This document shows, one piece after another, positions 21,525 to 31,146 of a DNA stretch of 51,803 nucleotides. Position 1 is the first letter of the stretch, and each line of letters starts with the position of its first letter. Source of the DNA: an uncultured Granulosicoccaceae bacterium (GTDB lineage: Bacteria; Pseudomonadota; Gammaproteobacteria; Granulosicoccales; Granulosicoccaceae). The notes under the pieces were generated by a model. That model had not been told where the DNA came from, did not search any database, and worked only from the letters and a program-made list of their open reading frames with translations. The stretch is taken from assembly GCA_938007995.1 (NCBI GenBank), contig CALLLW010000078.1:1-51803 (forward strand), read 5' to 3'. A program made the position numbers and the translations under genes.

Positions 21525-22874
21525 GTGAAACACATCTGTAAACTGCTTTTGTTGCTAGTTATTTTCAGTTCGCCTTTTACACTCACTACAAATTCGCTGG
21601 CACAACAATCATGCGCCTTTGCCGGCAATACCCTCAACGAAGCGCGAGGTAACTACACTCGCCAATGCACGCTACCGCGAGTAGACTGCGACCCTTTCGG
21701 CGACATCTGGGTCTGCGCCAGTTTTAGCATGACTTCATCTGAGCCACCCGCACTGACCATTGTAAACAACAACGAACCGGTTCTTGTTTCACCGCCAACA
21801 ACACAGCCGTTGCCAGCAACTTCTCATCCTGTTTGTTTAAGTACCGGCAGCGATGCAGATGGCGACGGATTTGGCTGGGAAAATGGTCGAAGCTGCATCG
21901 TTACGTCAGCCTCGTTAACCGCGATATCGCCTGCACCTTCACAAAATATCACTCGCACAGAATCTGCCCTTACCGTAGTTGCACCTGCACCTGCACCTGT
22001 ATCAACGCCTGACTCACCTCCGGCAATGGCACTAAAACACCCGGTTTGTACCAGTACTGCCAGCGACCCTGATGGTGATGGCTTTGGTTGGGAAAATAAC
22101 CTGACCTGTCGTGTCGATGGCGCAAGCACTGCCGGCAGTGTGCCCACAGCAAACCAAAACTCAACTTCAGCCAGCCGTGCGGCGGATATCACAGACCTGA
22201 TTCTGGTGACCGGACAATCCAATGCACTTGGTGCCGGCACCGAATTTGATCGAAACCTTGATCGACCGAATGACAGAGTTTTCGCGTTCACCAACAATGG
22301 CTGGCAGGTTGCCAACCTGAATCAAATCTGGGATCTCGATTGGCATCCACGCAATCACCCGGAAACTGATCCTTCAAATAATTTCGCGCTGCACTTTGGT
22401 AAGAATGTGGCGTCAAACAGTGATCGAGTGGTCGGCTTTGTTTTAGTCACCGCTCCGGGCGCGCCAATAGAGCACTGGAAAACCGGCGGCAGTTTCTACC
22501 AGACTATGCAATCCAGGGTGCTGGATGCAATTAATCAGCTGCCACACAAAAGCGCGATTGACGGCGTGCTCTGGCACCAGGGTGAATCAGACGGACAGGA
22601 TATTCCGTCTTACTCTGATGCGCTCTACACTTTAATCAACAGTCTTCGCAATGAACCCTGGGCAAATGCCAGCGCACCGTTTATTTGCGGTGAAACCAAA
22701 ATTGAAGCGGTCAACAACCGCCTGAATGGATTGAACCGCGACTCTGACCCAACCACTGCCTGCGTTAGAGGCATTGACCTGCCGACCCTCGGAGATGACA
22801 GACACTTCACTGGAGAGGGATTGCGCACACTGGGCGCTCGCTACGCTGACGCTTATCTCGATATAGTCGAATAG
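21525..22874 (+). CDS. Secreted SASA/CE6-type carbohydrate esterase with two DGDGFGWEN repeats
   Basis: 449 residues from a GTG that yields a clean signal peptide (KHICKLLLLLVIFSS, cleavage after SLAQQ-like sequence). A TTG at 21423 would add a non-signal-like extension. After a short Cys-containing region come two near-identical units starting HPVC: one with SDADGDGFGWENGRSC, the other with SDPDGDGFGWENNLTC. The D-x-D-x-D-G pattern suggests calcium binding. The C-terminal half is a SASA domain (PF03629): catalytic Ser232 in VTGQSNALG, then SFYQ, and WHQGESDG with His351. Such enzymes remove acetyl groups from sialic acid or plant/algal polysaccharides; the substrate here is unknown. Confidence 0.8.
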   Translation: MKHICKLLLLLVIFSSPFTLTTNSLAQQSCAFAGNTLNEARGNYTRQCTLPRVDCDPFGDIWVCASFSMTSSEPPALTIVNNNEPVLVSPPTTQPLPATSHPVCLSTGSDADGDGFGWENGRSCIVTSASLTAISPAPSQNITRTESALTVVAPAPAPVSTPDSPPAMALKHPVCTSTASDPDGDGFGWENNLTCRVDGASTAGSVPTANQNSTSASRAADITDLILVTGQSNALGAGTEFDRNLDRPNDRVFAFTNNGWQVANLNQIWDLDWHPRNHPETDPSNNFALHFGKNVASNSDRVVGFVLVTAPGAPIEHWKTGGSFYQTMQSRVLDAINQLPHKSAIDGVLWHQGESDGQDIPSYSDALYTLINSLRNEPWANASAPFICGETKIEAVNNRLNGLNRDSDPTTACVRGIDLPTLGDDRHFTGEGLRTLGARYADAYLDIVE

Positions 22875-23212
22875 AGCAACGCTGAATTGTATGATGCGGC
22901 GAAGCCTCCGCAGTACCCGCACCTAACCTCCCCCCTTCGATATCAAAGGCGCACCACGCTGGCATGCGCCAATCGGCTCCCTTACCACTGCATTCCCAGC
23001 GTTGAAGGCCGAGCCAAGTCCTGACCACGCGCTTGTCATTACCGGCAGGAACTCATGCGTGTCGATGTGTTAAAGTCTTGGCAACTGGCCGCCATCCGCT
23101 TCGGCCACCAGATTAACCTCGGGCTTCCCGATAATCGGCCCGAAATCCCCTGGCCTGACAAATTCCGGCCCGGTCACTACCCAACTCGATCTTTACCCAA
23201 CCCGATCTTCAC
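22875..23212. other. 338-base gap without a gene
   Basis: This stretch separates the SASA esterase from mfd, both on the plus strand. It has a weak hairpin (TGCGG with CCGCA at about 22895-22912) with no T-run. It also has a C-rich second half containing the recurring phrases cccaac and cggcccg. No promoter with convincing spacing and no RNA gene was recognised. Confidence 0.5.
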
Positions 23213-26200
23213 ATGTCTCACCCTCTGGTCCTAGACCTTCCCGAAAAGTCACTTGCTCACTGGGGCAAGCTGTATGGCAGCGCCAGCGCACTGGCAATTG
23301 CTGAACAGGCAAAATCTTCAGGCCGGCTCACGCTGGTTATCACGCCGACCAGCGCCGATGCCTTCAACCTTGAAGATGCATTGCGATTTTTCGCCGATGA
23401 ATTGACCATACTCAGTTTTCCAGACTGGGAAACACTGCCGTACGATTTATTCTCACCACATCAGGATATCGTCTCTCAGCGCCTTAAAACCCTGTACACA
23501 CTACCGGCCACAGAGTCAGGCGTATTGATTTTGCCTGTATCAACGCTGATGCAAAGACTCTGTCCGCCAAGCTACATCAACCAGCAGGCGCTGTTGATCA
23601 GCGCCGGTGATGAGCTGTCGATGGATGACTTCCGCAAGAAGCTGACAAACGCCGGTTACAGAAATGTCAGTGAAGTTTCAGAACATGGTGAGTTTGCAGT
23701 GCGCGGATCGTTGTTTGATCTTTTTCCAATGGCATCCAGCCAGCCGTTCAGAATTGACTACATCGACGATGAAATAGACTCAATCTATCAGTTTGATCCG
23801 TCCACCCAGATTGCTGACCTGCACAACCCCATAGACCGGGTGGAGCTGTTACCAGCTCGCGAATTCCCGATGGACGAGGCCGCAATTACACGCTTTCGAC
23901 AAGGCTTCCGGCAAAGCTTTGATTCAAGCCGCGACAGCCCGATTTATCGGGATATCAGTAATGGTGTTGTACCTTCGGGTTGCGAGTACTACATGCCATT
24001 ATTTCTGCAAACCATGGCAACCATCTTCGACTACCTGAGTGATAGCACCACCGTGATACAAGTGGGTGATTGCAGCTCAGCGATGCAGGAGTTTACCGAG
24101 CAACTACATGAGCGCTACGAACAAAGACGCTATGACATCGAGCGCCCGGTGCTCGAACCTGCAGAACTCTATATCGACAGCGCAGCGGTTAATGACAATA
24201 TTAAACAGCTATCGCGCATCAATATCTCAGCTGCCGAGTTGCCTGAGTCTAAAAGTAACTACAACTTTAATTCAAAAGCACCCGGCAAGTTTCCTCTGAC
24301 AGTCAGACTGGAAAACCCGATCGGTCTGCTGCAAAGCTTTCTCGATGATTTTGACGGCCGGGTTTTATTCGTTGCCGAATCTGCCGGACGCCGTGAAGCA
24401 TTTATGGAAATGTTGATCGGTAATCATGTGTCAGTCAGCAGCGTTGATAGCTGGAACAGCTTCCTCACCAGTGATCGGCAATACTGCATCTGTGCAGCCC
24501 CGCTGGACACGGGCATGTTGCTGCCAACTGCCGCCGGCAACGGCATTGCTGTTATCTGTCAGTCACAGGTTTCAGGCACTGCAGTGGAACAGTCGCGCAG
24601 ACGTCGCAGAGCCGCGACACGTGACAGCGATGCGGTCATTGCCAACCTGGCAGACCTGACTATCGGTGCACCGGTGGTGCATATAGATCACGGTGTCGGG
24701 CGCTACATTGGCCTGGTGACACTTGATGTTGGTGCGGCAAACACAGAGTACCTTGCGTTGCAGTACGCCAAAGAAGACAAACTCTATGTGCCTGTTTCAT
24801 CACTGCATCTTATCAGCCGCTATACCGGTGCTTCAGAAGAATCAGCACCGTTGCATCGACTCGGCGGTGAACAGTGGCAAAAAGTAAAACGTAAAGCAGC
24901 GCAGAAAGCTCACGATGTTGCTGCAGAACTACTGGAAATTCATGCCCGCAGAGCTGCTAAAACCGGTTTTGCGTTTAAAGAAGACACCAACAACTACGCA
25001 GTATTCGCAGAAACTTTTCCGTATGAGGAAACCCCGGATCAGGAACGCGCCATTGAAGACGTGGTGTCAGATATGCGGTCCGGTCAGCCGATGGACCGGG
25101 TGGTGTGCGGCGACGTAGGTTTTGGTAAAACCGAAGTTGCGATGCGAGCAACTTTTGTGGCCGTAGATGGCGGCAAACAAGTCGCTATTCTGGTGCCGAC
25201 TACCCTGCTGGCACACCAGCATCATCAAAACTTCCTGGATCGCTTTGCCGACTGGCCGGTTCAAATTGAATGCCTGTCACGCTTTAGAACCAACAAAGAG
25301 CAGGAGTCTGTACTTGCCAGACTTAAAACCGGTGCTGTCGATATTGTGATTGGCACACATAAACTGCTGCAAAAAAGTGTTGGTTATAAAAACCTCGGTC
25401 TGGTTATTATTGACGAAGAGCATCGCTTTGGCGTCAGGCACAAAGAACACATGAAGAAGCTGCGGGCTGAAGTTGATATTCTCACCCTTACCGCAACACC
25501 GATCCCGCGTACCCTGAACATGGGCTTATCCGGCTTGCGTGATCTTTCCATTATTGCATCACCGCCGCCTAACCGGCATCCGATTAAAACATTTGTTGGT
25601 GAATGGTCAGACACGCAAATAAAAGAAGCCATTCAGCGTGAACTAGCCCGCGGTGGACAGGCTTACTTTCTACACAATGAAGTATCATCAATAGAACGCA
25701 TTGAACGGCAGCTCAATGAGATCGTACCGCAGGCGACGGTTCGAGTCGCACATGGTCAGATGGGAGAACGACAGCTTGAAGAAGTGATGTTTGATTTTTA
25801 TCATCAACGCTTTAACGTATTGCTCTGTACCACCATTGTTGAAAGCGGTATTGATGTTCCCACCGCAAACACAATTATTATCAATCGTGCAGATAAACTC
25901 GGACTGGCACAGTTGCATCAGCTTCGTGGTCGTGTTGGTCGCTCACATCACAGAGCTTATGCCTACCTGCTTGCACCACCTAAAAAAGTCATGACCAAAG
26001 ACGCTGAAAAGCGTCTCACAGCACTGGAATCACTGGAGGATCTGGGTGTCGGCTTTACACTTGCCACTCACGATCTTGAAATCCGCGGCGCTGGTGAACT
26101 ACTTGGCGATGAGCAGAGCGGCCAGATTCAGGAAATCGGCTTTACCATGTACACGCAGCTGCTTGAACGAGCGGTTGCTGCACTGAAGTCAGGGCGCATG

Positions 26201-26668
26201 CCGGATATTGATGAACCACTCGCTCAGTCTACCGAGGTTGAGTTGGGTATTCCGGCAATATTGCCTGCTGACTATGTCGCTGATGTGCACACCCGATTAA
26301 TCCTGTACAAGCGAATTGCCAGTGCGCAGGATAATGAAGCACTGGATGAACTCAAGGTAGAGTTAATCAACCGGTTCGGGCTACTGCCTGAAGCAGCAAC
26401 CACACTGTTCCAGGCAACTGGTTTCAAGTTGCAATGCCAGGCGCTTGGGGTAAGGAAACTGGAGGCAGGTCAAAGCGGCGGTCGTTTGTTATTCGACGAT
26501 AAGCCTAACATTGACCCGATGCGATTGATTCAGTTGATTCAGCAGTCACCGGATGAATACAAGTTTGATGGTCAGCAGACGTTTAAGTTTTCTTATGAAC
26601 TGGAAGAGCCACACCAACGTATCGAGTATATTTCAGAATTACTCGCCAGATTAAAGCAACCAGCGTGA
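23213..26668 (+). CDS. mfd: Transcription-repair coupling factor Mfd
   Basis: A full-length, 1151-residue superfamily 2 translocase that removes RNA polymerase stalled at lesions and recruits UvrA. The N-terminal UvrB-homology module contains FPDWETLPYD. The RNA-polymerase-interacting (CarD-like) domain around residue 490 has GAPVVHIDHGVGRYIGL. The motor has Walker A CGDVGFGKTEVAMRA, motif II DEEHRFG, motif III TATPIPRT and QLRGRVGRS (motif VI). A C-terminal TRCF domain ends the protein. csiV follows 6 bases after the stop, a conserved neighbour in gammaproteobacteria. Confidence 0.98.
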   Translation: MSHPLVLDLPEKSLAHWGKLYGSASALAIAEQAKSSGRLTLVITPTSADAFNLEDALRFFADELTILSFPDWETLPYDLFSPHQDIVSQRLKTLYTLPATESGVLILPVSTLMQRLCPPSYINQQALLISAGDELSMDDFRKKLTNAGYRNVSEVSEHGEFAVRGSLFDLFPMASSQPFRIDYIDDEIDSIYQFDPSTQIADLHNPIDRVELLPAREFPMDEAAITRFRQGFRQSFDSSRDSPIYRDISNGVVPSGCEYYMPLFLQTMATIFDYLSDSTTVIQVGDCSSAMQEFTEQLHERYEQRRYDIERPVLEPAELYIDSAAVNDNIKQLSRINISAAELPESKSNYNFNSKAPGKFPLTVRLENPIGLLQSFLDDFDGRVLFVAESAGRREAFMEMLIGNHVSVSSVDSWNSFLTSDRQYCICAAPLDTGMLLPTAAGNGIAVICQSQVSGTAVEQSRRRRRAATRDSDAVIANLADLTIGAPVVHIDHGVGRYIGLVTLDVGAANTEYLALQYAKEDKLYVPVSSLHLISRYTGASEESAPLHRLGGEQWQKVKRKAAQKAHDVAAELLEIHARRAAKTGFAFKEDTNNYAVFAETFPYEETPDQERAIEDVVSDMRSGQPMDRVVCGDVGFGKTEVAMRATFVAVDGGKQVAILVPTTLLAHQHHQNFLDRFADWPVQIECLSRFRTNKEQESVLARLKTGAVDIVIGTHKLLQKSVGYKNLGLVIIDEEHRFGVRHKEHMKKLRAEVDILTLTATPIPRTLNMGLSGLRDLSIIASPPPNRHPIKTFVGEWSDTQIKEAIQRELARGGQAYFLHNEVSSIERIERQLNEIVPQATVRVAHGQMGERQLEEVMFDFYHQRFNVLLCTTIVESGIDVPTANTIIINRADKLGLAQLHQLRGRVGRSHHRAYAYLLAPPKKVMTKDAEKRLTALESLEDLGVGFTLATHDLEIRGAGELLGDEQSGQIQEIGFTMYTQLLERAVAALKSGRMPDIDEPLAQSTEVELGIPAILPADYVADVHTRLILYKRIASAQDNEALDELKVELINRFGLLPEAATTLFQATGFKLQCQALGVRKLEAGQSGGRLLFDDKPNIDPMRLIQLIQQSPDEYKFDGQQTFKFSYELEEPHQRIEYISELLARLKQPA

Positions 26669-26674
26669 GCCAGT

Positions 26675-27382
26675 ATGACAAAACTAACTAAAAGTAAACT
26701 CTGCAGTATCTGCGCTTTTATCAGCATTGCATTCGCTGTGGTACCACAGTTATCGATCGCGCAATCAATTGAGTATGATGTTGAAATAATCATCTTCGAG
26801 AATGCCAGACAAACCCGGGTGGGTGCCAGTGACACACTACTCTTGCCTGTTGTCAACAACGCTCAGCCGATACCACAGACCCCTTTACCCGGCGCTGCCA
26901 TTCAGCCGATCGGTGAACTGCGCTTGCTGTCTGAAGTTGAAAAGATCAAAGGCTCAGCAAATCACCAATTGCTGTTTCATGGTGGCTGGCGACAAGCAGC
27001 GCTTGATAAAGAAAGCGCTCCGTATGTGTCTATCGCACTGGGCAGATCTTTCAACCTTTTTAGCGAACCCGTTAGCATCATTGACGACAACGAAGATGAA
27101 AACGAAAATCAATTTTTACGCGCTTACCTGACGCCACCACTGGATTCAGAGTTTGCTTTGCAACAGGCACGATCTGCGACCCTCTTTGGTGCAGTCAAAG
27201 TATGGGTAGGCCGCTTTCTGCACTTTGAGACGCACCTTGCGTATACCCCGTCGGGCGCTGATTTTTCTTATGCCTTTAATTCGCAGCGTCGCATGCGTAG
27301 CAGACAAACACACTACATTGATAATTCCCGGGTCGGCATCATCACCAAAATATTTCCGGTAGACAACTCCGCACCAAACTAA
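26675..27382 (+). CDS. csiV: CsiV-family exported protein
   Basis: A 235-residue protein with an N-terminal signal peptide (hydrophobic residues 9-30, ending SIAQS). The mature part begins IEYDVEIIIFEN, the hallmark opening of the CsiV family (PF10972). The family is named after a peptidoglycan-binding periplasmic protein. The C-terminal half ends in a region rich in RRMRSRQTHYIDNSRVGIITKI-type residues, resembling the conserved tail. Position directly after mfd supports the assignment. Conservation of individual residues could not be checked. Confidence 0.8.
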   Translation: MTKLTKSKLCSICAFISIAFAVVPQLSIAQSIEYDVEIIIFENARQTRVGASDTLLLPVVNNAQPIPQTPLPGAAIQPIGELRLLSEVEKIKGSANHQLLFHGGWRQAALDKESAPYVSIALGRSFNLFSEPVSIIDDNEDENENQFLRAYLTPPLDSEFALQQARSATLFGAVKVWVGRFLHFETHLAYTPSGADFSYAFNSQRRMRSRQTHYIDNSRVGIITKIFPVDNSAPN

Positions 27383-27428
27383 TTTACCTAGAAAAGTTAA
27401 TGATGAAAATTTTCAGAGAACCCGCACG

Positions 27429-27824
27429 ATGATCAAAAAAGGTATCAAGGAACTAATAGCAGAAGCGGAGAGTATGATCACCACACTGTCTGCCGAAGAA
27501 GCACTGAAACTCGCAAGCGATGAAAACACGGTTTTTGTTGATATCAGAGACGTAAGGGAACTATACCGGGAAGGCAAAATACCCGGCTCGCTGCACGCTC
27601 CACGCGGCATGCTGGAATTCTGGGCCGATCCTGATAGCCCGTATCACAAAGAGATTTTCGCTTCCGACAAACAACTGGTGTTGCACTGTGCCATCGGATG
27701 GCGATCAGCGCTTGCAACAAAAACCCTGGTCGATATGGGCATGGATAACGTTTGCCACATTGGTGGTGGCTATGAGGCCTGGAAGGACCTCGGCGGCACG
27801 ATCGAGCCTGTTGAAAAAAAATAG
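27429..27824 (+). CDS. Rhodanese-like sulfurtransferase domain protein
   Basis: A 131-residue single-domain rhodanese, cytoplasmic as no signal peptide is present. The CH2A-like segment VFVDIRDVRELYREGKIPG is at about residues 35-53. The active-site loop is HCAIGWRS with the catalytic Cys87. The HIGGGYEAWKDLGG ending is typical. It may carry a persulfide for sulfur transfer, but the acceptor is unknown. It stands 46 bases after csiV. Confidence 0.88.
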   Translation: MIKKGIKELIAEAESMITTLSAEEALKLASDENTVFVDIRDVRELYREGKIPGSLHAPRGMLEFWADPDSPYHKEIFASDKQLVLHCAIGWRSALATKTLVDMGMDNVCHIGGGYEAWKDLGGTIEPVEKK

Positions 27825-27951
27825 CCGTAAAGTAAAAAACCAGCGCCAGTCACGAGCCGGCCATTGAGAGAACGCAGAGTTCAGATAGTATTCAGAGCAT
27901 TGCCCTAAACTGGAACCCTAAGCAAACCAGACGCGCACTGCGAGGGAACTC

Positions 27952-28452
27952 ATGATCAAGCAACTACTTGCCGCATTGGGCACAACAGCTGTGCTGGCTC
28001 TATCCGGCATGCCTGCGATGGCTAACAATGGACAGGCGCATATCAACTATGCAAGGGTGACCTACGTTGAACCCATCTATCGTTATGTCACAATCCGCAA
28101 ACCGAAACGACACTGCTCATACGTTAAGGGTCCCCGGCATCAAAACAGACATCGCCAGGCGCGTCGATTTGTCTCTGGTGAGTCGTATAGAGGCAATCGA
28201 AACTCCAGAAGAGAGAGCAGAATCAGCACCGGCACTCAGGGGCTGCGAGGCAATCGGCACAACCAGGTTCTTAGCAGTGGCCGACATCACAAACCGCGCA
28301 GGCATTGTGTAACAACCAGGGTAGCGCACAGGGAACGGCGTTTCGACGGTTACAACGTTACCTACGTTTACCGCGGAAACACCTACCAAACGAGAACTGA
28401 TCATCATCCTGGAGACCGCATCAGAGTCAAGGTAGAGGTCAGACCTCATTAG
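27952..28452 (+). CDS. Exported basic protein related to YmgG/glycine-zipper proteins but lacking the zipper
   Basis: A 166-residue protein with a signal peptide (MIKQLLAALGTTAVLALSG, cleavage after AMA). The start of the mature part (YARVTYVEPIYRYVTIRKP) and the end (YNVTYVYRGNTYQTRTDHHP then GDRIRVKV) match, from memory, the flanks of widespread exported proteins that carry a glycine-zipper 2TM in the middle. Here the middle (about residues 55-125) is instead rich in Arg, His and Asn with few consecutive small residues. Either the zipper was replaced or a frame disturbance scrambled it; no alternative frame restores a zipper. Function is unknown. Confidence 0.6.
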   Translation: MIKQLLAALGTTAVLALSGMPAMANNGQAHINYARVTYVEPIYRYVTIRKPKRHCSYVKGPRHQNRHRQARRFVSGESYRGNRNSRRESRISTGTQGLRGNRHNQVLSSGRHHKPRRHCVTTRVAHRERRFDGYNVTYVYRGNTYQTRTDHHPGDRIRVKVEVRPH

Positions 28453-28593
28453 CTGAACTTTGTCGCCGTTAACCTGTCGGTCAGCGACATGCGTTACCAT
28501 ACCGCTGGTGAAAAAAGCCGGGCACAGAAACTCGCCTGTACTATGGAAGCTGCAGCATCAGGCTCAGCATCCACCCGGCTTCTCGAAAAATAT

Positions 28594-28624
28594 ACTCACA
28601 GTCGCCGGACCACTGGCTGTGAGT
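28594..28624. other. Inverted repeat upstream of the PepSY-like gene
   Basis: ACTCACAG at 28594-28601 is perfectly complementary to CTGTGAGT at 28617-28624, and the stem can extend inwards with T-G and C-G pairs. It lies 26 bases before the start of the PepSY-like gene that leads the two-component operon. It could be an operator, an attenuator or the terminator of the upstream gene; no T-run follows. Confidence 0.4.
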
Positions 28625-28649
28625 AAACATGTGGAAATATTGGTGAAAT

Positions 28650-28907
28650 ATGCCAGCGAAACACAATCAAAGTTATGTTGCTATCGGTCTACTGCTGGCA
28701 GGCATTACGGTAGGCACTGCAAGCCTTGCTAACGACTGCAAAACGATAAATCGCGATTCCGCGATCGCCAAACTTGTCTCTGAACACGAAGGCAGCAAGG
28801 TACTGAAAGTTGAAGAAGCGCTTGATACCAAAGGCTGCACCGAACTGAAAGTAAGAATACTTATCGATGGAACCATCAAAGCTGTCACTATCAGCAACGG
28901 AGCCTGA
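28650..28907 (+). CDS. Small exported PepSY-like protein
   Basis: An 85-residue protein with a signal peptide (YVAIGLLLAGITVGTASLA, cleavage before NDC). The mature part resembles a short PepSY domain: INRDSAIAKLVSEHEGSKVLKVEEAL, then a beta hairpin LKVRILIDGTIKAVTI. Two cysteines may form a disulfide. It ends two bases before the response regulator gene. PepSY proteins encoded with PhoP/PhoQ-type systems are common and are thought to modulate the sensor in the periplasm; that role is inferred here. Confidence 0.7.
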   Translation: MPAKHNQSYVAIGLLLAGITVGTASLANDCKTINRDSAIAKLVSEHEGSKVLKVEEALDTKGCTELKVRILIDGTIKAVTISNGA

Positions 28908-28909
28908 GT

Positions 28910-29602
28910 ATGCGCGCACTTATCGTAGAAGACGAACAAGCTCTGAGAGATCAGATCTGCGAAAGGTTTAAACAAGACGGCTTTGCTATTGATGCCGCAG
29001 GTGACGGCGAAGAAGGCCTCTACCTCGCCAGAGAAATGCCGGTCGATGTAGCCGTGATTGATCTCGGACTGCCAGGGCTTGATGGCATGGACATCATTCG
29101 CAAGGTACGCGAAGAGGGACACCTCTACCCTATTCTTATTCTGACTGCTCGCGACCGATGGCAGGACCGCGTTGAAGGACTCGAAGCCGGCGCTGATGAT
29201 TATCTCGGCAAGCCCTTTCATCTTGAAGAATTACTGGCAAGAGTTAGAGCTTTGCTGCGCCGCGTTGGCGGCTGGGCACACCCGCTACTCGAATTTGACG
29301 GCATGCGCATTGAAACACGTGAGCAGAAGGTTATTGTCAATAGCAATGCCGTTACGCTCACTGCGTACGAGTACAAGGTACTAGAGTATCTGGCTATTAA
29401 GTCGGGTGAAGTAATATCCAAACCGGCACTGCTTGATCATCTGTACGAAGAAGATACAGAGCGCGACACCAATGTACTGGAAGTTTTTGTAAGACGATTA
29501 AGACGCAAGCTCGATCCCGACAGCACACTGAATCCTATAGAAACACTGCGAGGTCGCGGTTATCGGTTTGCACTGGAGCGGATCAACCAGACTGAGGACT
29601 GA
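28910..29602 (+). CDS. OmpR/PhoP-family response regulator
   Basis: A 230-residue two-domain regulator. The receiver domain has the acidic pair at residues 7-8, phospho-acceptor Asp51 in AVIDLGLPG, Thr78 in LILTARD and Lys100 in DYLGKPF. The C-terminal winged helix has LTAYEYKVLEYL and DTNVLEVFVRRLRRKLD with the ending LRGRGYRF. It is followed after 50 bases by its kinase. The sequence is closest in feel to PhoP, but the stimulus and targets cannot be told from the sequence. Confidence 0.92.
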   Translation: MRALIVEDEQALRDQICERFKQDGFAIDAAGDGEEGLYLAREMPVDVAVIDLGLPGLDGMDIIRKVREEGHLYPILILTARDRWQDRVEGLEAGADDYLGKPFHLEELLARVRALLRRVGGWAHPLLEFDGMRIETREQKVIVNSNAVTLTAYEYKVLEYLAIKSGEVISKPALLDHLYEEDTERDTNVLEVFVRRLRRKLDPDSTLNPIETLRGRGYRFALERINQTED

Positions 29603-29652
29603 TCTACTGGCTTCGCCAGTGACCCTCTGATCCATGTGACACTCTAACCACA

Positions 29653-31032
29653 ATGAACTCGATCACTATACGCCTGCTGCTGGCGGCCACATTGCTGATG
29701 GCCATGTTTATCGGGATTACAACACTTGCGATTCAGCACATGGTCGATCAACGGGCGCGATCAGCACTGCAGGAACGCATGCAGGGTCAAATCTATGCAC
29801 TGCTTGGCGTTACCGAAATCGATGAAAGTGGTCATATAGGTATTCATGCATCAGACCTGCCAAACGAACTGATGCGGCAACCGGCATCCGGCACCTACGC
29901 TGAAGTACGCGACACCGAAGAAAATCAAGTGTGGCGCTCACCCTCTCTGGCTGGCTCAATACCCAACAGCACAGATGGCGCAATCGGCGAGTGGATGTTC
30001 TCCAAAGAAAAAGACCCCGAACTCGGCTCGATATTCATTAATAGATTTGCTGTAGAGTGGCTGTTGCCCGACGGCGCAACCACCGCCTATCAGTTTGTGG
30101 TTGCAGATTCGAGTGAAGATTTTGATCATCAACGCAATCTGTTCAATCGGAATCTATGGCTCGCTATGCTGACCATGGGCGTGTTGCTTTTACTATCAAT
30201 TGCAGCAGCGCTTACCTGGGGGCTCAATCCACTGCGCCGAATTGCACGCCAGTTAAATCAAATCGAATCCGGCAAGCGTGAATCATTGCCAGTTGAAGTG
30301 CCCGATGAACTTTACCCGCTGACCAGTCGCATCAATATGCTGATCGCCAGTGAGCGCGGCAGGCAAAAGCGCTATCGTCAAACACTTGATGATCTTGCAC
30401 ACAGTTTAAAAACACCGTTAAGCGTACTGCGCAACACCGACACCAGCAATACCAGCGCGGCTCAGGAACAGATCAGACAGGCCGACCGCATGGAACAAAT
30501 CATCAGCTACCACATCAAGCGAGCGGATGCCGGTTCACAGAGGCTGTTAACCGCGCCGATATCACCCGCAGATCCAGCCAATAGAATTATTAAATCGCTG
30601 GAAAAGGTCTACCATCAGCGCGCCGTTAAATTTGAAAATAATATCGATGCGCGGTTGCAGGTGCGCATGGAAGAAGGTGATCTGATGGAGATTTACGGCA
30701 ACATCCTTGAAAATGCCTGTAAGTACGGCGCGCAACGCATCACACTGCAGAGCCAGAACCAATCAGGCATGGCAGTTATTACGATAGACGACGACGGTCC
30801 GGGCTTTCCGGAAGACGCACAGGCACGTCTGCTTAAACGCGGTGAACGTGCAGATACACAGATTGAAGGACAAGGCATTGGCCTCGCTATCACGCGTGAA
30901 CTGATTGAAGGTTATGGCGGATCCCTGGCGATAGCCAATAAGGCCACATCCAATAAAGCGATATCCAATAATTCTAAGTCGAATAATCAGCACAGCGGTG
31001 CACGGGTTACGATAAAACTGCCTGCCAGTTAA
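29653..31032 (+). CDS. PhoQ-type sensor histidine kinase
   Basis: A 459-residue inner-membrane kinase. TM1 is at residues 7-27, a periplasmic sensor at 28-165 and TM2 at 167-188. A HAMP linker follows, then the H-box DDLAHSLKTPLSVLRN with phospho-accepting His250. The ATPase has the N-box ILENACKYGA (Asn354), G1 DDDGPGF and G2 GQGIGLA. Near the C-terminus, residues about 428-446 are a low-complexity run of SNKA/SNN units encoded by degenerate repeats. It presumably phosphorylates the upstream regulator. Confidence 0.92.
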   Translation: MNSITIRLLLAATLLMAMFIGITTLAIQHMVDQRARSALQERMQGQIYALLGVTEIDESGHIGIHASDLPNELMRQPASGTYAEVRDTEENQVWRSPSLAGSIPNSTDGAIGEWMFSKEKDPELGSIFINRFAVEWLLPDGATTAYQFVVADSSEDFDHQRNLFNRNLWLAMLTMGVLLLLSIAAALTWGLNPLRRIARQLNQIESGKRESLPVEVPDELYPLTSRINMLIASERGRQKRYRQTLDDLAHSLKTPLSVLRNTDTSNTSAAQEQIRQADRMEQIISYHIKRADAGSQRLLTAPISPADPANRIIKSLEKVYHQRAVKFENNIDARLQVRMEEGDLMEIYGNILENACKYGAQRITLQSQNQSGMAVITIDDDGPGFPEDAQARLLKRGERADTQIEGQGIGLAITRELIEGYGGSLAIANKATSNKAISNNSKSNNQHSGARVTIKLPAS

Positions 31033-31146
31033 AACCCGATCTAAAAACCTGATCAAACGGTTAATGCCAGCGTTGTAAGCATCAAGCGCTATTCGCGCTG
31101 CGCTTATTTGTAATACACTGCGTGTTCTTATCCGGAAAATCCTGCA

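Noticed and set aside
28067..28312. Alternative frame inside the basic exported protein as evidence of a double frameshift
   Set aside because: The frame gives no glycine zipper or other family sequence, so a frameshift explanation is not supported.
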